The notes under the pieces were generated by a model. That model saw only the letters and a list, made by a program, of their open reading frames with translations. It was not told the origin of the DNA and searched no databases. Shown one piece after another: positions 1 through 10,854 of a stretch of DNA of 64,000 nucleotides. The DNA is from Devosia sediminis (lineage in GTDB: Bacteria; Pseudomonadota; Alphaproteobacteria; Rhizobiales; Devosiaceae): NCBI RefSeq assembly GCF_016411825.1, contig NZ_JAEKMH010000001.1, positions 1,054,001-1,118,000 of the forward strand, written 5' to 3'. Each line of letters begins with the position of its first letter. The stretch's first letter is position 1. The position numbers and the translations under genes are program-made.

Positions 1-45
1 TTTGCGTTTCTTGGAATTGCAGGATTGTGGTTCGGGCTGTTCTGA
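1..45 (+). CDS. C-terminal end of an unknown, possibly membrane protein (partial)
   Basis: Frame 1 is open from the window edge to a TGA at 43-45 and encodes 14 residues, FAFLGIAGLWFGLF, a very hydrophobic tail that would suit the end of a membrane protein. The gene cannot be identified from so little sequence, and a chance open frame is possible. Confidence 0.3.
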   Translation, partial: FAFLGIAGLWFGLF

Positions 46-197
46 CCGGTCCAAGCCGCTCTGCGAGGCTGTGGAGTGTTGCATTCTGGTCGCTTGCAAG
101 CGTTAAGGCGCACGGCTAACCATTCGTTACCGGCTGGAACGACCCGATTAGTGGAGCGTTCAAGAGTCCGGTGTGAATGGCTGACAAGGAGCGATCT

Positions 198-299
198 ATG
201 CGCAGTCAAACCAAGACCATTGCCTGGCAGACGATGAGCTGGGCGCTGGTATGCCTCGTTTCCATGGGGCTGGTTTTCTCCGTGGTTGCTAGCGTCTGA
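198..299 (+). CDS. Small single-pass membrane protein (33 aa), DUF2061-like
   Basis: The ATG at 198 follows an AAGGAG Shine-Dalgarno at 186-191 with good spacing. The product starts with a short basic, polar stretch (MRSQTKTIAWQTMSW) and continues with one hydrophobic segment of about 18 residues. The RSxxKTxxW pattern recalls the start of DUF2061 membrane proteins, but this product would be only about half of such a domain. The next gene is separated from it by a strong terminator at 371-405. Function is unknown. The good ribosome site and the sensible topology support a real gene; its shortness keeps confidence moderate. Confidence 0.45.
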   Translation: MRSQTKTIAWQTMSWALVCLVSMGLVFSVVASV

Positions 300-370
300 G
301 ATTGGTGGCCGGATTGCCCGAAAGGGTCCGGCAGAAGACGCTGGAGTTCTTCACTGCAAAAGGTTTAAAC

Positions 371-405
371 GAAGGGCGCCCGGCCACTGGGCGCCCTTCA
401 GTTTT
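371..405 (+). terminator. Intrinsic terminator upstream of the GST gene
   Basis: A perfect 11-bp inverted repeat (GAAGGGCGCCC at 371-381, its complement at 389-399) with a 7-base loop is followed by AGTTTT. It closes the upstream transcript, probably that of the 33-aa ORF. The GST Shine-Dalgarno follows directly. Confidence 0.75.
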
Positions 406-421
406 GAGGTGAGGATTTTCC

Positions 422-1099
422 ATGAAGCTCCTGATCGGGAATCGGAATTATTCCACATGGTCGCTGCGGCCCTGGCTGGTGTTGCGGCACTTCGAGATTC
501 CGTTCGAGGATGAAGTGCTGCAGCTTTCGGGGGCCGGCTGGCGCGAGACGCTGGCCGCCCGCTCACCCACCGGCAAGGTGCCCGTCCTGCTGGACGGCGA
601 CCTCGTCGTGCCCGAGACCATCGCCATCATCGAGTATCTGGCCGACCTTTATCCTGAAAAGCCGATCTGGCCGGCCGATCGCGCCGACCGGGCGCGGGCG
701 CGGGCGGCTGCAGCGGAAATGCACTCGGCCTTCATGGGCCTCCGGAGCAATGCGCCGATGAACCTGCGCGCGTCCCATCCGGGCAAGGTGAACCTCGACG
801 CGGTGCGCAAGGACCTGCACCGGGTGGAAGTGCTGTGGGGCGATCTGCTGGCGCGTTCGGGCGGACCCTATCTGTTCGGCGCCTTCACGGCCGCCGACGC
901 CATGTTCGCGCCGCTGGCGACGCGCCTGCGGACCTATGACCTGCCGGTATCGGACGTGGCAGGACGCTATGTCGAGGCGATCTATGCGCTGCCCGCCTTC
1001 CAGGACTGGCTGGCCCAGGCCCTGCAGGAGCCATGGGTGGTAGACGACGACGAGATCGACGTGATCCAGGGCCGGGTCGCGCCGGGGACGATTGCATGA
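422..1099 (+). CDS. Glutathione S-transferase family protein
   Basis: The 225-aa product is a cytosolic glutathione transferase. It has an N-terminal thioredoxin-like domain (MKLLIGNRNYSTWSLRPWL, with the catalytic Ser/Tyr region near residues 9-13, the cis-proline signature GKVPVL near 50-55 and the glutathione gamma-glutamyl site PETIAI near 63-68), followed by an all-helical C-terminal domain from about residue 85. The start is supported by GAGGTGAGG just upstream. It shares an ATGA overlap with the DUF1489 gene, so the two are translationally coupled. The fold is clear; the natural electrophile is not. The NYSTWSLRPWL start is typical of a bacterial GST subgroup of unknown substrate. Confidence 0.9.
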   Translation: MKLLIGNRNYSTWSLRPWLVLRHFEIPFEDEVLQLSGAGWRETLAARSPTGKVPVLLDGDLVVPETIAIIEYLADLYPEKPIWPADRADRARARAAAAEMHSAFMGLRSNAPMNLRASHPGKVNLDAVRKDLHRVEVLWGDLLARSGGPYLFGAFTAADAMFAPLATRLRTYDLPVSDVAGRYVEAIYALPAFQDWLAQALQEPWVVDDDEIDVIQGRVAPGTIA

Positions 1100-1521
1100 T
1101 CCATATGGTCAAGCTCTGCGTCGGCGTCGCCAGCGTGGAGGAACTGGAAAGCTATCGGGACGAGCGCGCCCATTGGTGGGACGCCGACTATGGCGAGGAC
1201 GTGCATGTGCACCGCACCCGCATGATGCCCAAACGCGGCGCCGAAATGGAAGGCGTGTCGTCGATCTACTGGGTGATGTCGGGGACGGTGTGCTGCCGGC
1301 AGCGCATCCTGCGGCTGGCGCCCTATACCGATGCCGAGGGCAAGGATTACTGCGATATCATCATGGCGCCCGATATCGTCAGGACCGTGCCCTATCCCAA
1401 GCGGCCATTTCAGGGCTGGCGCTACCTGCGAGTGGAAGATGCGCCGCCGGACATGGAGGCGGGCGGCAATGACAATTCGGCAGAGATCGCAGCCGAGCTG
1501 GCGCGGATGGGGCTGATTTAA
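1096..1521 (+). CDS. DUF1489 family protein
   Basis: The 141-aa product begins MIHMVKLCVGV, a start characteristic of the alphaproteobacterial DUF1489 family. The ATG at 1096 overlaps the GST stop codon (ATGA), so the longer open frame upstream of it is not needed. The protein is acidic and soluble, with no signal peptide or membrane segment; its middle (SIYWVMSGTVCCRQRIL) is the conserved core of the family. It is probably co-transcribed and co-translated with the GST. No biochemical role is established for the family as far as I know. Confidence 0.85.
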   Translation: MIHMVKLCVGVASVEELESYRDERAHWWDADYGEDVHVHRTRMMPKRGAEMEGVSSIYWVMSGTVCCRQRILRLAPYTDAEGKDYCDIIMAPDIVRTVPYPKRPFQGWRYLRVEDAPPDMEAGGNDNSAEIAAELARMGLI

Positions 1522-1553
1522 GGGGGCGTTGAACGCTCCTGCACCCACAGGCC

Positions 1554-1637
1554 GTCACCCTCGGGCTTGACCCGAGGGCACTGTACTTACCGAAAGTGCG
1601 TCTAGTGTAGAGCCCTCGGGTCAAGCCCGAGGGTGAC
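1554..1637. repeat. Palindromic intergenic repeat, double-hairpin type, copy 1
   Basis: Two 26-base arms (1554-1579 and 1612-1637) are perfect inverted repeats of each other around a 32-base spacer, and each arm is itself imperfectly palindromic (CCCTCGGGCTTGACCCGAGGG). The same sequence family recurs at 35267-35350. It lies between convergent genes (DUF1489 and uvrA) and could act as a bidirectional terminator or RNA-stabilising element; mobility like REP or BIME repeats is plausible. Confidence 0.8.
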
Positions 1638-1682
1638 GATCAGTGGCGGGACAGCGCCGGTGCACTTGCGAGAGACCCCGTA

Positions 1683-1730
1683 CCCCTCATCCGCCCTTCG
1701 GGCACCTTCTCCCGCAAGGGGAGAAGGGGA
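1683..1730. repeat. Hyphomicrobiales-type intergenic repeat
   Basis: On the minus strand this reads CTTCTCCCCTTGCGGGAGAA followed by GCCCGAAGGGC and GGATGAGGGG: two adjacent hairpins with the arrangement common in intergenic repeats of rhizobia and relatives. It lies directly after the uvrA stop and may serve as its terminator. Confidence 0.65.
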
Positions 1731-1744
1731 GCCGGTGGTAGGGT

Positions 1745-4639
<2,895 letters not shown>

Positions 4640-4852
4640 AGTTCACGTCCGTGGCAAGTCGCGCCGATAGGCGGCACAGCAGCAATGAGGTCGAGGAGGG
4701 CTGGAAAGCCCATGAAATAAGTCTCGCGCGCCGCGGTTGCAAGCCATGGCGGCGCATGGCTGGATAGCGTCGCCGTCACCTTAGCGTGTCCCGCCGACTT
4801 GGCAAAAGCAGCTTTGTCCTTCGTGAACATCTGCAGAACACCTCGGATTCGG

Positions 4853-5494
4853 TCAAGTGGCGGGCGTGGCGAGCGTATGCCAGGCGGTGACGGCGGCGGC
4901 CAGGAGGAACAATGCACCAGCGCCGCGACTGATCCAGATGGTGGCCGAGGGGTGATCGACCAGCGCATCGCGACCACGACCGGCAGCGAGCGCCAGGCCG
5001 CCATAGACGGCGCCCTGGGTAAGGACAGTGATGGCACCGAGCGCCAGGGCCTGGGTCCAGGCGGGACCGAATTCGGGCCGCACGAACTGGGGAAACACCG
5101 CCAGCACGAACATGTAGGCCTTGGGATTGAGCAGGCAGGTGATGAGACCCTGTCGGAAGGCGGCGGCCTCGGTGCGTGTGGTGGCAAGGCCGATGCCGTC
5201 CACCGTGATGGTGCTGCGGACCAGCGTGTAGCCGATCCAGGCCATATAAGCGGCGCCCGTGATCATCATGGACTGCACCAGCAGGGTGGGGAGCTGGGTC
5301 AGAACGCCGACTGCCAGCGTGCCGACAAGGCTGTGGACAGCGCCGCCCAGCATCACGCCGGCCAGCGCTGCCATGCCCATGCGGCGTCCGCCGGTCAGCG
5401 TATTGGCGAGCACGAAGAACATGTCCATGCCCGGCACGACGACGATGCCGAAGACGAGGACGGTGTAGAGCCAGAGGGCCTGGGTATAGTCCAT
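4853..5494 (-). CDS. LysE/RhtB-family amino-acid exporter
   Basis: The 213-aa inner-membrane protein has the five to six hydrophobic segments of the LysE superfamily, with the N-terminal family motif (FGIVVVPGMDMFFVLANTL) in which PGPD is replaced by PGMD, a conserved CLLNPKAYMFVLAVFPQF segment in the middle, and a GGLALAAGR region near the end. The family exports amino acids or derivatives by proton exchange; the substrate here cannot be read from sequence. It sits between the CoA-transferase and uvrA, all on the minus strand, and is absent from this position in the usual uvrA/ssb arrangement. Confidence 0.88.
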   Translation of the reverse strand: MDYTQALWLYTVLVFGIVVVPGMDMFFVLANTLTGGRRMGMAALAGVMLGGAVHSLVGTLAVGVLTQLPTLLVQSMMITGAAYMAWIGYTLVRSTITVDGIGLATTRTEAAAFRQGLITCLLNPKAYMFVLAVFPQFVRPEFGPAWTQALALGAITVLTQGAVYGGLALAAGRGRDALVDHPSATIWISRGAGALFLLAAAVTAWHTLATPAT

Positions 5495-5630
5495 GGTGAT
5501 TTCCCGGGTGTCGGGAAGGGCATGGGGCAGGGCTGCTGACAGGGGGAGTCAGGAGCGGAACGCGATACACAAAGAGTCTGAGGTCCCGGCCCGGCTTTCC
5601 CCCTGAAGAAGGGGAAGAGAAGATGACGGA

Positions 5631-7130
5631 TCAGACCCTCATGCTGCCGGTGGCCTTTCTGCGGATATGCCAGGAGAAGGCTTCTTCGAGCAGGTGCGGG
5701 GTGTGGCCGCCGCGGGCACATGCGCGGGTAAAATAGTCGTCGAGCTGGGCCCGATAGGAAGGGTGAACGCAATTGTCGATGATGAGGCGGGCGCGCTCGC
5801 GCGGGGCGAGCTCGCGCAGATCGGCCAGACCGACTTCGGTGACAAGAATATCCACGTCGTGCTCGGTGTGGTCGACATGGCTGACCATCGGGACGACCGA
5901 GGAAATGGCCCCATCCTTGGCCAGGGACTTGGTGACGAAGATGGAGAGCGAGGCATTGCGGGCGAAGTCGCCCGAGCCGCCAATGCCGTTCATCATCATG
6001 GTGCCATCGACATGGGTGGAATTGACGTTGCCATAGATGTCGAATTCGAGCGCGGTGTTGATGCCGATGATCCCGAGGCGCCGGATGATCTCGGGGTGGT
6101 TGGAAATCTCCTGCGGGCGCAGCACCAGCTTGTCCTTGTAGCGTTCGAAATTGCCAAAGACCCGCTCGGCGCAGGGCGCGCTGAGGGTGATCGAGGAGGC
6201 CGAGGCAAAGGTGAGCTTGCCGGCATCGAAAAGATCGAAGGCGGAGTCCTGGAGCACTTCGGAATAAAGGCGCAGGTGGTGGAAGGGGCCATCGGCCAGG
6301 CCGCGCAACACGGAATTGGCGATGGTGCCGATGCCTGCCTGGAGCGGCTGCAGCGTGAGATTGAGCCGGCCTTGCGCGACTTCGCTTTCAAGGAAGGCGA
6401 TGAGGTGATGGGCTATGGCATCGGTTTCGCCATCGGCGGGAAGAATGGTCGAGGCGCTGTCGATCTCGTTGGTGATGACGATGGCGGCGATCTTTTCGGG
6501 CGGGATCTGCACATAGCGCGTGCCGACACGGCTGTCGCAGGCCATGAGCGGGATCGGGGCGCGGGTGGGGCGCTTGCTGGGAATGTAGATGTCGTGGAGG
6601 CCATCGAGACCGAGCGGCTGGGAGAGATTGATCTCGACGATGACCTTTTGCGCCAGAATGGCGAAGCTGGCGGAATTGCCGATGGAGGTCGTGGGGATGA
6701 TGCCGCCATCCTCGGTGATGGCGGCGGCCTCGATGATGGCATAGTCGATGGGACCGAGCTGGCGCGAGCGCAGATGTTCCACCGTTTCGCTCAGGTGCTG
6801 ATCGATGAACATGACCTCGCCGCGGTTGATCGCCTTGCGCAGGGTGGGATCGGCCTGAAAGGGCATCCGGCGGGCCAGCACATGCGCCTCCGTCAGCATG
6901 CGATCGATGTCGTGGCCGAGCGAGGCGCCGGTGATCAGGGTAATGCGGAAGGGGTCGGTGGCCGCGCGTTCGGCCATGGCCACCGGCACGGCCTTGGCGT
7001 CGCCGGCCTTGGTGAAGCCGCTCATGCCCACCACCATGCCATCTTTGATCAGCGCGGCGGCCGCTGCCGGCGTAGTGACTCGGTCGAGCAAAGCAGGGTG
7101 GCGAATGCGGGCACTGAGATCGGTGTTCAT
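5631..7130 (-). CDS. Acetyl-CoA hydrolase / succinyl-CoA:acetate CoA-transferase
   Basis: The 499-aa product belongs to CoA-transferase family I of the AarC/acetyl-CoA hydrolase type. Support comes from the highly conserved C-terminal stretch (INTALEFDIYGNVNSTHVDG, then MMNGIGGSGDFARNASLS) and the GIGTIANSVLRGL motif. Known members swap CoA between succinyl-CoA and acetate or release acetate from acetyl-CoA. The start MNTDLSAR at 7130 was chosen over an upstream in-frame codon because the extra residues look like untranslated leader. Its 5' end is about 100 bases from the LexA box at 7227-7241, so it may be the first gene of an SOS-influenced minus-strand transcript. Hydrolase versus transferase activity cannot be separated by reading alone. 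Confidence 0.88.
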   Translation of the reverse strand: MNTDLSARIRHPALLDRVTTPAAAAALIKDGMVVGMSGFTKAGDAKAVPVAMAERAATDPFRITLITGASLGHDIDRMLTEAHVLARRMPFQADPTLRKAINRGEVMFIDQHLSETVEHLRSRQLGPIDYAIIEAAAITEDGGIIPTTSIGNSASFAILAQKVIVEINLSQPLGLDGLHDIYIPSKRPTRAPIPLMACDSRVGTRYVQIPPEKIAAIVITNEIDSASTILPADGETDAIAHHLIAFLESEVAQGRLNLTLQPLQAGIGTIANSVLRGLADGPFHHLRLYSEVLQDSAFDLFDAGKLTFASASSITLSAPCAERVFGNFERYKDKLVLRPQEISNHPEIIRRLGIIGINTALEFDIYGNVNSTHVDGTMMMNGIGGSGDFARNASLSIFVTKSLAKDGAISSVVPMVSHVDHTEHDVDILVTEVGLADLRELAPRERARLIIDNCVHPSYRAQLDDYFTRACARGGHTPHLLEEAFSWHIRRKATGSMRV

Positions 7131-7208
7131 GTCGGCTTCCGTGAAAAGACGCTGTGGCCATAAGGGATGGTCACACCTCGCGCTTTGACACCGATCAAGG
7201 AAAGTTTG

Positions 7209-7241
7209 TTGACACCTCCATCGTGAGAACATAAAGAGAAC
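7209..7241 (+). promoter_or_regulatory. ssb promoter overlapped by a LexA (SOS) box
   Basis: TTGACA (7209-7214) and TAAAGA (7232-7237) are 17 bases apart and form a plausible sigma-70 promoter towards ssb. The direct repeat GAAC-N7-GAAC at 7227-7241 is the complement of the alphaproteobacterial LexA consensus GTTC-N7-GTTC and covers the -10 region. LexA bound here would block ssb and possibly the divergent minus-strand genes. Confidence 0.7.
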
Positions 7242-7299
7242 ATCAGGAGGCGCCTGGCTCGTGAGGGAGACGGGTCGCGGCGCGAAGATTGTGCGAAAG

Positions 7300-7313
7300 C
7301 GGTAATTTTACCG
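7300..7313. promoter_or_regulatory. 14-bp palindrome in the ssb leader
   Basis: CGGTAA-TT-TTACCG is a perfect inverted repeat about 130 bases upstream of the ssb start, in the predicted 5' untranslated region. It could be an operator or a small RNA hairpin. Nothing else in this 312-base gap (7131-7442) stands out apart from the LexA box and promoter. Confidence 0.35.
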
Positions 7314-7442
7314 GTACCGCGGGCCGGAAAGGTCTATGGTGCAGGCCATGGCGGGCGGGCGCATGGGCCCGGTTTCCCGCGACAGACACGAGAGCGTCCC
7401 GGACCCCATGCAGGCCGGGACTGAATTGGAAGGATATGCGCC

Positions 7443-7958
7443 ATGGCTGGCAGCGTGAACAAGGTCATCCTGGTCGGTAACCTCGGTAACGACCCGGAAG
7501 TGCGGAACCTGCCGAGCGGCGGCAAGGTGGTCAATCTCAGCGTCGCGACGTCGGAACGCTGGCGCGACCGCAATAGCGGTGAGCAGCGCGAAAAGACCGA
7601 ATGGCACCGCGTGGTGATCTTCTCGGAAGGCCTGGCGCGCGTCGCGGAGCAGTATCTGCGCAAGGGCAGCAAGGTTTATATCGAAGGCCAGTTGCAGACC
7701 CGCAAATGGCAGGACCAGTCCGGCGCGGACAAGTATTCCACCGAGGTGGTCTTGCAGAACTTCAATTCCTCCATGGTGCTGCTCGACGGCCGTGGCGAAG
7801 GCGCTGGTGATAGCGGCGGCTATGGTGGCGGTGGCGGCGATACCGGATTCCGTGGCGTGCGCGACAATTCTGGCAATGGCGGCGGTGGCGGACGGCGGCC
7901 GTCGTCCAATGCGCCGGCCTTCGAGCCGGGCGGCATGGATGACGACATCCCGTTCTAG
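7443..7958 (+). CDS. ssb: Single-stranded DNA-binding protein
   Basis: The 171-aa protein starts [20 protein letters not shown], the OB-fold start of bacterial SSB, and continues with the conserved W-rich region ([20 protein letters not shown]). The OB domain ends near residue 112; then comes a glycine-rich linker (about 120-150) and the acidic tail DDDIPF that recruits repair proteins. GAAGGA lies upstream of the ATG. It acts as a tetramer on single-stranded DNA in replication, repair and recombination. The upstream LexA box suggests SOS induction. The recombinase/helicase element begins 144 bases downstream. Confidence 0.98.
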   Translation: MAGSVNKVILVGNLGNDPEVRNLPSGGKVVNLSVATSERWRDRNSGEQREKTEWHRVVIFSEGLARVAEQYLRKGSKVYIEGQLQTRKWQDQSGADKYSTEVVLQNFNSSMVLLDGRGEGAGDSGGYGGGGGDTGFRGVRDNSGNGGGGGRRPSSNAPAFEPGGMDDDIPF

Positions 7959-7987
7959 ACCCGGGTAGTTTTCGGTTTGTAAAGATA

Positions 7988-8003
7988 AAGGGAGAAATCC
8001 CTT
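7988..8003. repeat. Small GAAA-loop hairpin downstream of ssb
   Basis: AAGGGA-GAAA-TCCCTT is a perfect 6-bp stem with a GNRA-type tetraloop, 30 bases after the ssb stop. It may protect the ssb mRNA 3' end or be part of the left end of the adjacent element. No T-tract follows it. Confidence 0.45.
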
Positions 8004-8020
8004 GTTAATCAAGAAGTAAA

Positions 8021-8044
8021 GGGGCTGCTGACGCGGCCCCTTTT
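8021..8044 (+). terminator. Probable intrinsic terminator after ssb
   Basis: GGGGC at 8021-8025 pairs with GCCCC at 8036-8040 around a 10-base loop and is followed by TTTT. It would end the ssb transcript before the accessory element. Confidence 0.6.
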
Positions 8045-8102
8045 CGCAATTACGGTGCGAGACAGAGGCGGGTACTTACGAATGTAAAGAAACGAGGGCT
8101 AA

Positions 8103-9305
8103 GTGACTGCTGCAGAAGCGATTCCACGTTTACATCGGGTTAAAAGGATCACTTACCCATCAAACGGGGAGAGATCAGTTCTTATCGAGGGACCACCCTG
8201 CGGCATCGGCCATGAAGCGTCCAGCCTCTACGTGGTGGCGTGTCTTCGCGCCGCAGGTCAGTCGCCCAACTCGATGTACCAGCAGCTTCTTGCGGTTTCG
8301 TTGCTTCTGGACTGGGCTTCCCATAGTGGGATCAATGTTGAGCAGCGCACCGGATCCTGCAATCTCTTCACGCGCGCTGAGGTGCTCTCGCTGAAGGACG
8401 CACTGCGAACTGATATGCGCCCTGACCGTCGGGGTCATGTTGTGTCGCCGAGCCATTTCGTCGCCCGATGCCTAGCGGTGAAGGACTACGTGGTCTGGCA
8501 TACCGAGAATGCAATTTTTCGGATGCGTTCTGACGATGTGCGTCGAACACAATCATCGCAGATCTTGGACAACTTCATCGCCATGATCACGACAGGCCTG
8601 CCCACTGCGCAATCTGGCGAAAGGGAGGGCCTGGACGAGGAAGTGCAAGAGCTTTTCCTCCAAGCAATTCATCCGGAGAGCCCCCTGAATCCATTCCAAG
8701 AACAGCATCGAGTGCGCAACTACGCACTGCTGCTGCTGTATTGGGAGAAAGGCTCTCGCAGAGGCGAAAACCTAAAGATCAAGGTGAGCGACCTCTACTT
8801 GGTGGGTGACAATCCCAAAGCTCAAGTTCGTGCCCATCATGATGATCCGCTGGACACTCGCAGGATCGAGCCTCGGGTGAAAACCAACGAGCGAGATTTG
8901 GATATCAGTGAGAAGCTTCGGGCCGCGATCGAGGCTTGGCTGGGAGCAAGAACCAAGTACCCTCGCTCCAAGAAATGTCCTTACCTTTTCATCTCTCGGA
9001 CTGGTTCGCCGCTTGCTGCGGACACCGTCAACGACATGTTCCGACTGCTTCGCAGTCGAGTAAAGGGCCTTCCTGCAGATCTCGTAACGCACCACCTCCG
9101 ACATTCGGCAAACGACCGTTTCAGTGACTACGCTGAGGCTGCTGGTATGGACGAAGCCGAAGAGCGGTTGGTGCGCAACTACATGTTCGGCTGGAACAAG
9201 AACTCGTCGCAGGGCGAACGATACAGTCGACGTAGCACCCGTAAAAAGGCCCAGAAGGCCGCTCTAGCCATGCAGAGTAAACTGGTTGAGGGCGGCAATG
9301 CCTGA
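8103..9305 (+). CDS. Tyrosine-type site-specific recombinase 1
   Basis: The 400-aa protein has an N-terminal core-binding region (about 1-190) and a C-terminal catalytic domain. Visible active-site residues are the first Arg in GSRRGE (219-220), a lysine in the VKTNERDL beta-hairpin, the HxxR box HLRH (331-334), a Trp in MFGWN in place of the second His, and the nucleophile Tyr374 in GERYSRR. The GTG start at 8103 is the likely one, though its ribosome site is weak. It shares a short overlap with recombinase 2. The set looks catalytically complete. Base composition is lower in G+C than ssb and gyrA, suggesting horizontal origin. Confidence 0.88.
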   Translation: MTAAEAIPRLHRVKRITYPSNGERSVLIEGPPCGIGHEASSLYVVACLRAAGQSPNSMYQQLLAVSLLLDWASHSGINVEQRTGSCNLFTRAEVLSLKDALRTDMRPDRRGHVVSPSHFVARCLAVKDYVVWHTENAIFRMRSDDVRRTQSSQILDNFIAMITTGLPTAQSGEREGLDEEVQELFLQAIHPESPLNPFQEQHRVRNYALLLLYWEKGSRRGENLKIKVSDLYLVGDNPKAQVRAHHDDPLDTRRIEPRVKTNERDLDISEKLRAAIEAWLGARTKYPRSKKCPYLFISRTGSPLAADTVNDMFRLLRSRVKGLPADLVTHHLRHSANDRFSDYAEAAGMDEAEERLVRNYMFGWNKNSSQGERYSRRSTRKKAQKAALAMQSKLVEGGNA

Positions 9306-10854
9306 GTTGAATCCCAATCTGAGGAATGACCGTTCATTTCCCGGTCAAGGAATATTCCGAGATCAGGCAGGCTTGGAAGTAGATGGCAGGGGCCTGATTT
9401 GGCGTCTGAATAGCCCCCGCGTGGCCCTCAGACTAAATTGGTCGTTGATGCCCAGCCTTCCAGACGGCGTATTGGTTGCCACAACAGCCTTCATGCGCAA
9501 CGTCATCGAGACGCAGAACGCGCAATCGGCTCACAATACGTTCTCCCACTTGAAAGAGGTACTCAAAAGCGATGTGTTCGCCGCCGCCTTCATCGAAGGT
9601 ATGCCAGGCTTCGGCACGTTCCAGGAGTATTTGAATACCGTAGAAAATTCCTGGCGTGCCCATTACGCCCGGCAATGGTTCGAATGGTGTTCAACGATGG
9701 GCTACCCGGATTTTTCGGCCGAAGTCGCGCTTGAGATTTCTAGGTTGCGGGTTGGAGGCAACGAGAAGGGAAGAGCTGTCCTCTCAGCGGATCCCCAAGC
9801 AGGGCCGCTACTGGATCAAGAGGTCAGCAGTCTCATCAATGCTCTTCGGGCATCAGGCGATCTCTTGTCTTTACAAGAGCGGGCGTTGATCTGGCTGTGC
9901 CTCGCGCTTGGGCCTAATCCGATGCAAATCGCCCATCTGCGGGAAGAGGACGTCAAGATCATTAACGATGATGATCGACCCGCCTTCTTCCATTTGTCCG
10001 TGCCGCGAATGAAGAAGCGCGAAGCAGAAATGCGAAGCAGCTTCCGAACAAGAGCTCTGACTTGGGAAATTGGGTCGATCCTAATCGATCTAATGGAGGA
10101 AAATGCCAAACGGCGGTCCGATGCCAAAATCCCCGATCGGCTAGGCCATATCTTTCCATTGTTCCCTAGGGACTCGATACGCGCATCTGCACTTGGAACG
10201 CCGTTGGAGGAACTCGCCCTTCATCACAGTTCGCCCGATATCGGCAAAATGCTCTCTGAGGCAATTGATCGCCTCGCAGTGCCTTCTCGAACTGCCGGAG
10301 AGCGTCTACGGGTGACTTGCCGTCGCCTACGGTACACGTTCGCAACTCGTTTGGTCAGGGAAGGCGTCACCAAGCGCGAGGTGGCCGATCTTCTCGATCA
10401 TACGGACTTGCAGAACGTCCAAGTCTACTTCGACATCAAGTCGGACATCGTTCAGAAGCTCGACAAGGCCATCGCAATGGCAGTGGCGCCAATAGCCCAG
10501 GCCTTCATGGGCCAAATCGTATTGGACGACGGCTATGCGGTGCGGTCTGGCGACCCTGACGCTAAAATTGCAGTAGTAGACGAGATCAACGGTGCCATCA
10601 AAGAGGTCGGCACCTGTGGCGAATTCTCGTTCTGCAGATTGTCGGCACCGGTGGCCTGCTACACGTGTGCCAAGTTCCAGCCTTGGGTGGAAGCACCGCA
10701 TCATCTGCTTCTCGATGACCTCCTCAAGGAGCGCGAGCGGAAGCGAGAGGCTGGCCTGGATGGGCGCATGGTGACGCTCATGGACAATACGATCTTGGCC
10801 ATCGCCGACGTCATTCAACGCATCGACGCCCGCCAGGGAGTTCAGACCCCATGA
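9298..10854 (+). CDS. Tyrosine-type recombinase 2, with altered active-site residues
   Basis: The 518-aa protein starts with the ATG inside the last codons of recombinase 1 (8-nt overlap), so translation is coupled. Its catalytic domain is recognisable by the C-terminal pattern CRRLRYTFATRLVREG, LLDHTDLQNV and VQVYFD (nucleophile Tyr377, His368). Two catalytic positions differ from the usual set: the first arginine position, normally GxRP in this family, reads GPNP (Asn207), and the HxxR box reads RRLR (Arg342 to Arg345). After the catalytic domain comes a cysteine-rich segment (CGEFSFC ... CYTCAKF, about 440-462) that may bind zinc. It could be a structural partner rather than an active strand-cleaving enzyme. 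Confidence 0.85.
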   Translation: MPELNPNLRNDRSFPGQGIFRDQAGLEVDGRGLIWRLNSPRVALRLNWSLMPSLPDGVLVATTAFMRNVIETQNAQSAHNTFSHLKEVLKSDVFAAAFIEGMPGFGTFQEYLNTVENSWRAHYARQWFEWCSTMGYPDFSAEVALEISRLRVGGNEKGRAVLSADPQAGPLLDQEVSSLINALRASGDLLSLQERALIWLCLALGPNPMQIAHLREEDVKIINDDDRPAFFHLSVPRMKKREAEMRSSFRTRALTWEIGSILIDLMEENAKRRSDAKIPDRLGHIFPLFPRDSIRASALGTPLEELALHHSSPDIGKMLSEAIDRLAVPSRTAGERLRVTCRRLRYTFATRLVREGVTKREVADLLDHTDLQNVQVYFDIKSDIVQKLDKAIAMAVAPIAQAFMGQIVLDDGYAVRSGDPDAKIAVVDEINGAIKEVGTCGEFSFCRLSAPVACYTCAKFQPWVEAPHHLLLDDLLKERERKREAGLDGRMVTLMDNTILAIADVIQRIDARQGVQTP

